Shown: one piece after another, positions 41,970 to 50,788 of the stretch
Numbering within the stretch: position 1 is the stretch's first letter
How the letters are laid out: each line of letters opens with the position of its first letter
Source: an uncultured Bacilli bacterium
GTDB taxonomy: Bacteria > Bacillota_I > Bacilli_A > RF39 > UBA660
Length of the DNA: 64,000 nucleotides
NCBI GenBank assembly: GCA_949425635.1
Contig: CASPWD010000006.1
Coordinates: forward strand, 62,001-126,000
Direction of reading: 5' to 3'
Made by a program: the position numbers and the translations under genes
The notes under the pieces: generated by a model
Seen by the model: the letters and a program-made list of their open reading frames with translations, nothing else
Databases searched by the model: none
Told to the model about the DNA's origin: nothing

Positions 41970-42698
41970 CAACTCATTATTTTCTATTACTTCTTCATTC
42001 TTTAATTTCTTTGTCAAATTATTAAACTCTTCACGCAATACTGAGTCCTCAATAGATACAACATCATTATTTAATGTCCAAGCCGCTTCATGAGCTGCCA
42101 AGAAATCAAATATCTCGTTATAAGTCTCAATATTACTCATCACCTTATCATACTCTTTCTTTAAATTTTCCTTAACATCTTCAGTTAATACTAAAGTAGT
42201 AAGTTCCAAATAAAAAGTACGATAGTAAATATCAACATCTTTAGATTCAAGGTACATAGACTTTGTATAATCATCATTTAAAAGCGTATTAAACAAAACA
42301 TATTGCTCTTCAATTTGGGCTTTACTATTACTCAAATTATCTCTAGATTTCAAAAACTTTGGTCCATCATCTTTAATATTTTTACCTAATAAATAACTAG
42401 TAAAATTATCTTCATCTAGTAAAAATTCTAAATTACTAAGAGAATTATATAAATCTTTATAATATAGTTTAATAACATCCTCCACTTTTTCATATTGACC
42501 GCCATTTACTAAACGACGATCCAACACTTCATCTAAAGAACTTCTATCTGTGCTGGTATCAAAAACTCTACTAATTTCTCTAACTTCACTTCTTATTTTA
42601 TCTTCTTTTTTATAATCTAAGCCAATTTTTATTCCAATAGCTATTCCACCCAAGACAAGTACAGCTATTATAATCATTATAATTGTTTTCTTCTTCAT
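41961..42698 (-). CDS. Unknown membrane-anchored helical protein
   Basis: The protein is 245 residues with a signal anchor (about 5-26) and then an almost wholly helical, acidic domain outside the membrane with no cysteine and no recognised motif. The regular charged helices (DVKENLKKEYDKVMSNIETYNEIF) suggest a helical bundle. Good ribosome site (AGAGGGGC). Own promoter TTGATT-17-TATACT (42750-42778) and own terminator. It lies just upstream of the ABC exporter promoter but is not in its operon. Confidence 0.75.
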   Translation of the reverse strand: MKKKTIIMIIIAVLVLGGIAIGIKIGLDYKKEDKIRSEVREISRVFDTSTDRSSLDEVLDRRLVNGGQYEKVEDVIKLYYKDLYNSLSNLEFLLDEDNFTSYLLGKNIKDDGPKFLKSRDNLSNSKAQIEEQYVLFNTLLNDDYTKSMYLESKDVDIYYRTFYLELTTLVLTEDVKENLKKEYDKVMSNIETYNEIFDFLAAHEAAWTLNNDVVSIEDSVLREEFNNLTKKLKNEEVIENNELAS

Positions 42699-42749
42699 AA
42701 ATCCGCCCCTCTTCTTTTATATGAGTTATAATCCGATATATGCATATTA

Positions 42750-42778
42750 AGTATATCTGTTGTTTTTATGAAAATCAA
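42750..42778 (-). promoter_or_regulatory. Promoter of the 41961-42698 gene
   Basis: On the minus strand TTGATT (42773-42778), 17 bases, TATACT (42750-42755). Confidence 0.65.
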
Positions 42779-42824
42779 TTATTTAACTATAACTTTAACT
42801 ATACTTTACTTATACATTGTAAAA

Positions 42825-43331
42825 TCACTTATATAAAGCCTTATACTCTAATGATAATGTTATCTTTATTTCTAAAGCATCATATATTTTGGTCTTCTGT
42901 TCCGGGTAATCTATTCTTATTAAAATCGTCTTTTTAGTATTTGATTCTAAAATATCGCCTTCGTTAATTTTATCTCCATCCAAGTACCTTATGTTATATG
43001 TCAAAACATTTTTCGAATTATTAACTTGTTCTTGTACTTGAGTTAATACAGCATCCAAAGTACCATTATTCTCTATATCAAATGTTGCTTCATAAAACTC
43101 ATTTTCGTTCTCTAAAGTTATATCAAAATTTAAAACATTATCTTCTATCGAAGTATGTGCATTTTTACTTCCTTCCTTAACTTTTAAGTTATTTAAAGAT
43201 ATATTCCACATATAATTTGTATCCATTGTTTCATGTCTTATTTTATATATAAATTCTATTGAAAGTAATCCTGCAATAAATATAATTATTAAAATAATCA
43301 TTCCTTCTAAGATATGCATTTGCTTTTTCAT
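42825..43331 (-). CDS. Membrane-anchored surface protein, weak TasA/camelysin likeness
   Basis: The protein is 168 residues with a signal anchor (about 10-29). The domain pattern is 'WNISLNNLKVKEG', 'FDITLENENEFYEATFDIENNGTLDA', 'EGDILESNTKKTILIRIDY'. The 'N.GtlDA' step and the closing 'tiliri' strand recall TasA/camelysin-type beta-sandwich surface proteins; this is a weak resemblance and no SipW is nearby. It precedes the unknown helical protein and follows the NPVTG protein on the same strand, so an envelope role is likely. Confidence 0.65.
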   Translation of the reverse strand: MKKQMHILEGMIILIIIFIAGLLSIEFIYKIRHETMDTNYMWNISLNNLKVKEGSKNAHTSIEDNVLNFDITLENENEFYEATFDIENNGTLDAVLTQVQEQVNNSKNVLTYNIRYLDGDKINEGDILESNTKKTILIRIDYPEQKTKIYDALEIKITLSLEYKALYK

Positions 43332-43392
43332 ATATACACCTCTTGTGGTTGTTATTATACAATAATTCTACTCTGAACAAAAGAGCAATATA

Positions 43393-43418
43393 AAAAGATT
43401 TGACTACTCAAATCTTTT
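43393..43418 (-). terminator. Terminator overlapping the end of the NPVTG protein gene
   Basis: On the minus strand AAAAGATTTGA...TCAAATCTTTT. The stop codon lies in the loop/arm. Confidence 0.75.
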
Positions 43419-44117
43419 AACTTTCACTTTAGTTAAACTAAATAATAATATAATAGTTGCACCTAAAAGTGCTATTACGAAATATAAGCTATCTCCTGTA
43501 ACCGGATTCTCTTCATCTGGATTAGGCTTAACTTGTGTTGTTCCCTCATCCTTTTCATCACTAGTAGAATCATTTTCCACTGGAGGCACATAACTAGGCT
43601 TCGTATTATTTTCTATATCAATATGGGTTTCTATAAAAACAGTTCCAGTCAAACTATAACCTTCAACGTCATTTATTTTAGTAATATACTTTTCACTATC
43701 TCTTGTAATTTGTTCAATATAATACTCTACATCACTTGGTATATCAAAGATTGTAATAGTTTCGTTACTGTTTAATTCAAAAGTCGTCTCTCCATTAGTA
43801 CTAAATACTAAATAGCCTTCTTTATCATTTTTTTGATATTTATGAGCTCCATAAACACTATCAATTTTTAAGTTGTATTTATATAAAATATGATTCTCAT
43901 CATTTTGATAATTCGTTATTATTAAAGGTGTTTTCATTGCTGCACTATCAAATATATCAAGAAATTCATTCTCATCAAAAATATTTGGTTCTAAGTTATT
44001 AGTCGTTTCCAATTCATTTACATTAACAGAATTTAAACTTAACTCAACATAATAATCTGATACTGAAACTATAATAGCTAATAAAAAAGCTATTATATAA
44101 ACGTATTTTCTTTGCAT
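43404..44117 (-). CDS. Sortase-substrate-like surface protein (NPVTG motif)
   Basis: The protein is 237 residues from ATG 44117. The start is supported by a promoter, TTGATA-17-TATACT at 44146-44174, which leaves a longer TTG start untranscribed. A signal peptide (MQRKYVYIIAFLLAII) is followed by a beta-rich domain with 'SLTGTVFIETHIDIENN', a Ser/Asp/Glu/Pro-rich spacer, and then NPVTG, a 19-residue membrane helix and a basic end KVKVKRFE. That is a complete cell-wall sorting signal except that LPxTG is NPxTG. Probably displayed on the surface by a sortase outside the window. Confidence 0.8.
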   Translation of the reverse strand: MQRKYVYIIAFLLAIIVSVSDYYVELSLNSVNVNELETTNNLEPNIFDENEFLDIFDSAAMKTPLIITNYQNDENHILYKYNLKIDSVYGAHKYQKNDKEGYLVFSTNGETTFELNSNETITIFDIPSDVEYYIEQITRDSEKYITKINDVEGYSLTGTVFIETHIDIENNTKPSYVPPVENDSTSDEKDEGTTQVKPNPDEENPVTGDSLYFVIALLGATIILLFSLTKVKVKRFE

Positions 44118-44145
44118 AGTATCAACTACTTTCTCTACTATAATT

Positions 44146-44174
44146 AGTATATAATTTTTAACCTCCAATATCAA
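44146..44174 (-). promoter_or_regulatory. Promoter of the NPVTG protein gene
   Basis: On the minus strand TTGATA (44169-44174), 17 bases, TATACT (44146-44151). It decides the start codon of the gene. Confidence 0.65.
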
Positions 44175-44293
44175 TGATATATTTTTATTTTTCCTCGTTT
44201 TTTGTCAACTATACCATTATCAATCTATTTGTAAATTTTTAGCAACAAGCCACCAATTATAACCAAATGTTATATACATATAACTTTAAGATA

Positions 44294-44324
44294 TAAAAAA
44301 AGAATAGTATACATATACTATTCT
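44294..44324 (-). terminator. Terminator overlapping the end of the fused ABC transporter gene
   Basis: On the minus strand AGAATAGTAT (44315-44324) pairs with ATACTATTCT (44301-44310), followed by T7. The stop codon is within the hairpin. Confidence 0.85.
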
Positions 44325-46876
44325 GTTCTTAAAGCCTCAACTGGATCTTTCTTAGAAGCAATCTTAGCTGGTATAAATCCTGCAATTACAGTAAGTAAAA
44401 CACTTATAACAATTAAAATTAATCCCCCAACAATTGGTAACTTAGCTATTCCACTAATATTTACCATATTTTTAATAATTATATTTATAGGAATATTTAA
44501 TAACATTGTAACTACAATACCAAGAACACCCGCTGTAAGTCCTTCAATTAAAGTCTCCGCATTAAATACTCTAGATATATCTTTCTTACTAGCTCCAATA
44601 GCTCTTAAAATTCCAATTTCTTTAGTTCTTTCAATAACTGAAATATATGTAATTATAGCAATCATTATTGAAGATACGATTAAACTAATTGCTACAAACG
44701 CAATTAAAACACTACTTATTACATTAACAATTGTTGATACAGAGCTCATCATAATTCCAACTATATCAGTATAACTTATCTTATCTTCTTCATCTTTACC
44801 ATCATTATAATCATCAATTATTTTTGTAATTTCTTCTTTAGCATCAAAGTCCTTAGGATATATAGATATTGAATAAGGATCATCTAAATCAGCAATACCT
44901 AACTTACTTAAATTTTCCTCATAACTACTAGTCATCGTTTCACTAATATTTTTCATATACTCAGCTAGTTCTACTTGACTTAAACTTTGTAAGTATTTCA
45001 TCTGTTCAGGAGACAAATTATTTATATCAAACTCATTATTAGTCGTAAATTCTTGTCCTGTAAACACATTCTTTTCTGGATTAGCCAATTGCTCCTTAGC
45101 AATACCAGTCTCATTAATCTTATTTATTAAATGTTCAGTTAAAGCATGAGTATACCCAACCATTCCAAAATTAGAATTACCGACAACTGCTTCTTCATTA
45201 GGTTTAATAATTCCTACTATTTTAATTTCTTCAGCATTCTTTAATACTTCTTTCATGAATTTCTCATCACTACTCATATTTATCCAAATACCATTACTTT
45301 TTTTATAATAATCAGTATTTAATACTAACTTAAAGCTCAAATCTAATATCTCTTCTGTAGTATAAGAATTTTCTGAAAAACTTACATCCTTACCACTTAT
45401 CATATTATTAAATTGTTCCTTAAGATCATCTTGACTTAAAATACCTAAACTATATAGAGTATAGTCAGAAATCTGATTATTTTTATCTACCGTTAAAACA
45501 ACTTCATTATATTTTTCTGGCCATCTACCATCTACCAAATCATATTGTTGTTTATTTAAGCCTTCATTATCAATCATTTCATAGAAAACATCATAATTAG
45601 ATAGATAACCACTATATGCATTAGATACTCCTGATGTACTCATCCCAATCGCATCAAATATTGTTGTTGGATTTACTCTCGTAATATTATCTACATCATT
45701 CTTATAAAGATTTATTGTTACATTATATGAATATTGAATATCAGAAGTATAATCTTTAATATTCGATTTATCACTTTCTAAATACTCTTTAAAACTCTTC
45801 AAATCATTTCGTTCTACTTCCTGTGTCATTGAAGTAAACATATCTCCCATTATATTAACTGAATGAATCTTATCATCATCGTAGTCTATAACTTCTTTAT
45901 TCCCTGTTAAACTTTCTAACATTGAAGACATATCAACAGATTCTTTCTGAATGATTAACGGATACGAACTCAAAGTCTCCTCTTCTGTCTTCGTTATATA
46001 ATTTTGAATTCCATGTGACAAAGAAAGGATTAAAGCTATCCCAATAATTCCAATACTTCCTGCGAAAGCTGTCAATATTGTACGTCCCTTCTTAGTCATC
46101 AAATTATTTAAAGATAAAGCAAGAGCTGTTTTGAAACTCATTGAAGTTTTTTTAGTTGCTTTCTTATTTTTCTTCTCTACTAATACTTCTTCCTTACCAT
46201 CAAATGGATTTGTATCATCGATAATACTACCATCTAACAATTTCACTATACGTGTTGAATAATTAACCGCCAACTCTGGATTATGTGTAACCATAATTAC
46301 TAATTTATCTTTAGCAATTTCACTTAATAAATCCATTACTTGTAAACTAGTTTCAGAATCCAAGGCTCCAGTTGGTTCATCAGCAAGTAATATATCGGGA
46401 TCATTTACTAACGCCCTTGCAATAGCAATTCTTTGCATCTGGCCACCAGACATTTGGTTAGGTTTCTTATTAATTTGACGTTCTAAACCAACCTTCTTTA
46501 AAACTGCAATAGCTCTTTTTCTTCTTTCTTCCTTATCAACACCTGATAAAGTAAGGGCTAGTTCAACATTTTGAAGTGCTGTTTGATGAGGAATAAGATT
46601 GTAACTTTGAAAAACAAATCCCACTCTATGATTACGATAAGTATCCCAATCTCTATCATTATAACTTTTAGTAGATACACCATTAATTATTAAATCTCCA
46701 CTAGTATAATTATCTAATCCTCCAACGATATTTAACATAGTCGTCTTACCACTACCACTTTGACCTAAAATAGAAACAAATTCATTCTGACGAAATTTTA
46801 TATTTATTTTATTTAAAGCCTTCTGCTTACTACCAGCAACTTCATAAATTTTAGTAACATTTTTTAATTCTAACAT
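44318..46876 (-). CDS. ABC transporter with fused ATPase and FtsX permease
   Basis: The protein is 852 residues. The N-terminal ATPase (about 1-225) has Walker A GQSGSGKT (38-45), signature MSGGQMQR and Walker B ILLADEPTGALD. A basic linker (KKNKKATKKTS) leads to a MacB/FtsX-type permease with one helix at about 265, a large outside domain (about 300-690) and three helices at the end; the coupling segment is 'RTKEIGILRAIGASKKDI'. The order ATPase-permease is that of MacB, and in Gram-positives such fusions export peptides or lipids. Single gene with its own promoter TTGATA-17-TAAAAT (46932-46960). Confidence 0.9.
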   Translation of the reverse strand: MLELKNVTKIYEVAGSKQKALNKINIKFRQNEFVSILGQSGSGKTTMLNIVGGLDNYTSGDLIINGVSTKSYNDRDWDTYRNHRVGFVFQSYNLIPHQTALQNVELALTLSGVDKEERRKRAIAVLKKVGLERQINKKPNQMSGGQMQRIAIARALVNDPDILLADEPTGALDSETSLQVMDLLSEIAKDKLVIMVTHNPELAVNYSTRIVKLLDGSIIDDTNPFDGKEEVLVEKKNKKATKKTSMSFKTALALSLNNLMTKKGRTILTAFAGSIGIIGIALILSLSHGIQNYITKTEEETLSSYPLIIQKESVDMSSMLESLTGNKEVIDYDDDKIHSVNIMGDMFTSMTQEVERNDLKSFKEYLESDKSNIKDYTSDIQYSYNVTINLYKNDVDNITRVNPTTIFDAIGMSTSGVSNAYSGYLSNYDVFYEMIDNEGLNKQQYDLVDGRWPEKYNEVVLTVDKNNQISDYTLYSLGILSQDDLKEQFNNMISGKDVSFSENSYTTEEILDLSFKLVLNTDYYKKSNGIWINMSSDEKFMKEVLKNAEEIKIVGIIKPNEEAVVGNSNFGMVGYTHALTEHLINKINETGIAKEQLANPEKNVFTGQEFTTNNEFDINNLSPEQMKYLQSLSQVELAEYMKNISETMTSSYEENLSKLGIADLDDPYSISIYPKDFDAKEEITKIIDDYNDGKDEEDKISYTDIVGIMMSSVSTIVNVISSVLIAFVAISLIVSSIMIAIITYISVIERTKEIGILRAIGASKKDISRVFNAETLIEGLTAGVLGIVVTMLLNIPINIIIKNMVNISGIAKLPIVGGLILIVISVLLTVIAGFIPAKIASKKDPVEALRTE

Positions 46877-46931
46877 TTACATTCTTCTTTCTAATAAAAC
46901 TTAATCAAGTCTTATATCATTTGTCCTATAT

Positions 46932-46960
46932 ATTTTAATATTATTTTATTTTTATATCAA
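46932..46960 (-). promoter_or_regulatory. Promoter of the fused ABC transporter gene
   Basis: On the minus strand TTGATA (46955-46960), 17 bases, TAAAAT (46932-46937). Confidence 0.65.
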
Positions 46961-46961
46961 G

Positions 46962-46992
46962 AAAAAAGTCCTTAAAATTTATTAAGAACTCT
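46962..46992 (-). terminator. trkH terminator
   Basis: On the minus strand GAGTTCTTAA...TTAAGGACTT (one wobble), followed by T4C. Confidence 0.7.
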
Positions 46993-46997
46993 TATAC

Positions 46998-48419
46998 TTA
47001 CTTTCTAAAATTAGTAAACAATACGATGATTGGAAATATCTCTAATCTCCCAAAAAGCATTCCTATACTCAAAACGATCTTAGATAATGCACTAAACCCA
47101 CCAAATGAAGAAATATCAAAACATAACCCTACATTAGCAAAAGTTGTAAAGACGGCATTTATCGTTTGTTCTAAAGTAAGACCAATATTATCAAAACTAA
47201 CAATAAACATTATTAATATTATCAAAACAATATATAAATACATAAATGTCTGTGTACTTTTAATAGTTGATTCATCTAAAACCTTACCCTCAAATGTAAT
47301 AGTCCTAACACTATTCGGATGAATTGCTTTTAAAATATCTCTTTTTATTGTTTTTAAAATAATTAAAAGTCTTGATATCTTAAATCCTCCACATGTACTA
47401 CCAGCACATGCACTAATTAACATAAGTAGTAAAACTATTACTCTACAATTCGTTGGATAAATATTAATATCTCCAATACTATATCCTGTACTAGTCATTA
47501 TAGAAGAAACATGAAAACTTGTTTGTAAAATTGCTTCTCCTAAATTAGCAAACATATTATAAGTATTAAGAAGTATCACTAATATTGAAGCTATAAATAT
47601 AAAAAGATAAGCTTTCAATTCTTCACTTTTTAATACAGATTTAATATCCTTCATTAGTACCAAAAAATATATATTAAAGTTAACTCCAAATAAGAACATA
47701 AATATAGTAACTACCCATTTGTTAAATGCACTATATGTAGCAAGACTTGTATTCAACACTGAAAATCCACCAGTACCAGCTGTTCCAAATGCAATTAACA
47801 AACTATCAAAAAAATCTAAGCCACCTATCATAAGCAAAATAAGTTCTATAGTAGTCAATCCTATATAAATAAAATATAAATAAAATAAAGTCTTCTTAAT
47901 ACTAGGAACCAACTTAGCCACACTTGGCCCAGGCATCTCTGCTTTTAAAACATGCATCGATTTATCATTCTTAGATAAAGGAACAATCGCCATTACAAAA
48001 GCGAGTACTCCCATTCCTCCTATAAAATGCATAAAACTACGCCAGAATAAAATTCCCTTCGATAAATGTTCTACATCTGAAAATATCGTAGCTCCTGTCG
48101 TTGTAAGACCAGAAACAGCTTCAAAAAACGCATCTGCAAAACTTAAATTTGCGTCTATCATTAAAGGAACAGCTCCAATAATGCTTATCAAAAACCAAGA
48201 GATAGAAACTATCATAAAGCCATCCTTGGCATATAAATTTTTCCTAGTAGCTTTCGTTCTACTAAGTAAATACCCTATAATCAAACTTATTAATAATGGT
48301 ATAACAAATGAAATAATCTTTTCTTTATAAATTAAAGATACTATTAGTGGAAATACAAGTAATATTGAAAAGCCAATTAAAACTTTTCCAATATATTTAA
48401 AAACTAAATTATCCTTCAT
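46998..48419 (-). CDS. trkH: TrkH-family potassium uptake channel subunit
   Basis: The protein is 473 residues from ATG 48419 (TTGGAG upstream; a longer start would overlap trkA). It has about ten membrane helices in four M1-P-M2 repeats, with the selectivity-filter sites visible as GLTTTGATI, GTAGTGGF, MTSTGYS and TFANVGL. It takes up K+ with the gating subunit TrkA encoded immediately upstream, four bases before this start. The helical N-terminus and GGMGVLAF match TrkH rather than the shorter KtrB. Confidence 0.92.
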   Translation of the reverse strand: MKDNLVFKYIGKVLIGFSILLVFPLIVSLIYKEKIISFVIPLLISLIIGYLLSRTKATRKNLYAKDGFMIVSISWFLISIIGAVPLMIDANLSFADAFFEAVSGLTTTGATIFSDVEHLSKGILFWRSFMHFIGGMGVLAFVMAIVPLSKNDKSMHVLKAEMPGPSVAKLVPSIKKTLFYLYFIYIGLTTIELILLMIGGLDFFDSLLIAFGTAGTGGFSVLNTSLATYSAFNKWVVTIFMFLFGVNFNIYFLVLMKDIKSVLKSEELKAYLFIFIASILVILLNTYNMFANLGEAILQTSFHVSSIMTSTGYSIGDINIYPTNCRVIVLLLMLISACAGSTCGGFKISRLLIILKTIKRDILKAIHPNSVRTITFEGKVLDESTIKSTQTFMYLYIVLIILIMFIVSFDNIGLTLEQTINAVFTTFANVGLCFDISSFGGFSALSKIVLSIGMLFGRLEIFPIIVLFTNFRK

Positions 48420-48423
48420 CTTA

Positions 48424-49779
48424 TTACTCCAAAATATCATTAATATCTTTGATATTTAAACCACTATTAACAACAATTATTGTATCTTTTTTTCTTATTT
48501 CATCATTACCACTAGGGAAAATTATATTCTTCCCTCTTAATATAGCTACAATTAAAATACCTTCTTTTAATTCCAAGTCTTTTATCTTTACATTTAATTT
48601 TTCAAAATCATTTTTTATACTAAATTCTAACATTTCAAATAAATCATCATCAAACCTATATATAGATTCACAACTACTAGCTTCACTATTTTGCATAGCT
48701 CTAACATACTTAACAATCTGATTAGTTGCTATTTTATGTGGTGTAATAACAGTATCTATATTTGCTAACTCACTTATTTTATCCAAGTTAATATGATTGA
48801 TCTTAGTTATTATCTTAGGAACATTCAAAGAAGAAACAAACATGGAATACACAATATTTTCTTCATCAATACTATTTAATGCTACAAAAGCATCGCATTT
48901 CTCAATACCTTCTTCATATAAAAGATTTTGATCACTCACATCACCATTAATTATTAAAGCCCCAGGTAGTATTTCACTCAAGAATTTACACCTATCTTCA
49001 TTTATTTCAATAAGCTTAACTTCCATTTTCATCTCTAATAATATTTTAGATAAATATATAGCTGTCTTAGACCCACCACTTATAATAACTTTTTTCGTCT
49101 TACTACCAATCAAATTAGAGAATTTTAAAAATTCATGAATAGCTCCAGCAGTTCCAGTCACGTGAAGTTTATCATTTTTCTGTAGTTTGACATTTCCACG
49201 TGGAATAATAATCTCTCCATTACGTTCAATTGCACAAATTATTATACGACTATCTAGCTTTTTTAATAAATTATTAATAGTTAATCCCTCTAGATTAGTA
49301 TTATCTTTAACTTTCAAAGAAATCATTCTAATACGACCTTTAAAGAAAGTTGTTGCATCAAGTGCACTTGGTGTATTTAAAACATTAGCTATATGACTTG
49401 CCGTTAAAGCTTCTGGATTAATCATCATTGAAAGACCTAATTCTTCTTTTAGGATATTAATTGAATTAGCATACTCTGGTGTACGAATTCTTGCTATCGT
49501 ATGTGTTGCTCCTAACTTTTTGCCAAGTAAAGAACACATCACATTTTGTTCATCACTTTCCATAACACTTATTAAAAGGTCTGCTTCTTCTATCCCAGCT
49601 TCAATTAAAGTATTAGAGTCTAATCCATTTCCATTTATATAGTTTAAATCTTCATTGTTTATTACATCTTGACTAGTTGAAAAATCATTATCAATTAATG
49701 TAACCTCATTATTATCTTTAACTAAACTTTTAGCTAAGTAACCACCAAGTTTACCTACTCCAACAATTATTATTTTCAT
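48424..49779 (-). CDS. trkA: TrkA, RCK-domain regulator of potassium uptake
   Basis: The protein is 451 residues with two tandem units, each RCK_N plus RCK_C: the first with the dinucleotide motif GVGKLGGYLAKSL near residue 7 and DND at the end of the second strand, the second with 'ISGGSKTAIYLSKIL' near 230. TrkA binds NAD(H)/ATP and gates TrkH at the membrane. Forms a trkA-trkH operon with an extended TGCTACAAT promoter (49812-49839). The second nucleotide motif is degenerate (GGSKTA rather than GxGxxG). Confidence 0.92.
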   Translation of the reverse strand: MKIIIVGVGKLGGYLAKSLVKDNNEVTLIDNDFSTSQDVINNEDLNYINGNGLDSNTLIEAGIEEADLLISVMESDEQNVMCSLLGKKLGATHTIARIRTPEYANSINILKEELGLSMMINPEALTASHIANVLNTPSALDATTFFKGRIRMISLKVKDNTNLEGLTINNLLKKLDSRIIICAIERNGEIIIPRGNVKLQKNDKLHVTGTAGAIHEFLKFSNLIGSKTKKVIISGGSKTAIYLSKILLEMKMEVKLIEINEDRCKFLSEILPGALIINGDVSDQNLLYEEGIEKCDAFVALNSIDEENIVYSMFVSSLNVPKIITKINHINLDKISELANIDTVITPHKIATNQIVKYVRAMQNSEASSCESIYRFDDDLFEMLEFSIKNDFEKLNVKIKDLELKEGILIVAILRGKNIIFPSGNDEIRKKDTIIVVNSGLNIKDINDILE

Positions 49780-49811
49780 AACTCTCTGCCACCTTTTTTA
49801 TTACCTCTATA

Positions 49812-49839
49812 ATTGTAGCAAATTTAATAAATTTTACAA
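49812..49839 (-). promoter_or_regulatory. trkA-trkH promoter
   Basis: On the minus strand TTGTAA (49834-49839), 16 bases, TACAAT (49812-49817) with TG extension. Confidence 0.6.
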
Positions 49840-49925
49840 GTTATTATTTATGTACTACTAAAACTTGAAATATTAATGCTTAAGCAAACTTATATGAATA
49901 ACTACTTATATTTTAAAAATTGTGC

Positions 49926-49931
49926 TATAAT
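49926..49931 (+). promoter_or_regulatory. map promoter
   Basis: TGCTATAAT, an extended -10, 25 bases before the start codon. Confidence 0.65.
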
Positions 49932-49956
49932 GATAACGAATTGGGGATGAATAAAA

Positions 49957-50739
49957 ATGATAGTTGTAAGAACAGAAGATGAAATAAATAAATTAAGAGA
50001 AGCTGGACGAGTTGTTGGCCTTACTCATAAATACATGCAACAATTTTTACGTCCTGGAATCACGACTAAAGAATTAGACAAACTTGCTAAAAATTTCATT
50101 GAGAGTAAAGGATGTACTTGTTCATTTGAAGGTTTATACGGATTCCCTGGAAGTATTTGCATAAGTATTAATAACGAAGTTGTTCATGGTATTCCAGGCA
50201 ATAGAAAGCTAAAAAATGGTGATATTGTTAAATTAGACATCGGAGCATGCTACGAAGGATATCATGGAGACTCTGCTTGGAGCTATATTGTAGGTACAGG
50301 TAAAGAAAGAGACATAAAATTACTAAAAAGAACGGAAGAATCATTAATGGCTGGACTTTCAGCTATCCATGATGGTTGCACAGTTGGAGATATTGGTCAT
50401 GCTGTAGAGCGTGTTGCTCACAAATATAATTTAGGTGTTGTTCGTGAATTAGTCGGTCATGGTGTTGGAGACAAAGTCCACTTAGAACCAGATATTCCTA
50501 ACTATGGTAAAGAACACAAAGGACCTGTTTTACATGCCGGTAATGTCATCGCTATTGAACCTATGCTTAATCTTGGAAGTCGCGACATTTTCATGTTAGA
50601 TGACGATTGGACAATTTGTACTGATGACGATTCTAATAGTGCACACTTCGAACATACAGTTTTAGTAACAAAAGATGGTTATGAAATACTAACTCGTCGT
50701 GATGTTGAACTAGATCCAGAAGATATTGTAAACAACTAA
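49957..50739 (+). CDS. map: Methionine aminopeptidase, type I
   Basis: Removes the initiator methionine from new proteins. The protein is 260 residues. The five metal ligands can be placed: D in VKLDIGA, D in YHGDSAW, H in VGHGVG, E in AIEPML and E in HFEHTVL. The type I histidine in FEGLYGFPGSICIS precedes them. It stands alone here with its own promoter and terminator, not in the ribosomal-protein/adk/infA operon seen in Bacillus, so it may be a second copy (inference). Confidence 0.95.
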   Translation: MIVVRTEDEINKLREAGRVVGLTHKYMQQFLRPGITTKELDKLAKNFIESKGCTCSFEGLYGFPGSICISINNEVVHGIPGNRKLKNGDIVKLDIGACYEGYHGDSAWSYIVGTGKERDIKLLKRTEESLMAGLSAIHDGCTVGDIGHAVERVAHKYNLGVVRELVGHGVGDKVHLEPDIPNYGKEHKGPVLHAGNVIAIEPMLNLGSRDIFMLDDDWTICTDDDSNSAHFEHTVLVTKDGYEILTRRDVELDPEDIVNN

Positions 50740-50780
50740 AAAGAAGGTAAATCTTAACTGATTACCTTCTTTTAATTTCA
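50740..50780 (+). terminator. map terminator
   Basis: AAAGAAGGTAA (50740-50750) pairs with TTACCTTCTTT (50762-50772). The pairing also makes a usable hairpin for the convergent sigma-factor gene. Confidence 0.8.
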
Positions 50781-50788
50781 CTTTATAT

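Noticed and set aside
42740-42937. Plus-strand 65-residue frame
   Set aside because: It overlaps a well-formed minus-strand promoter and gene and has no ribosome site.
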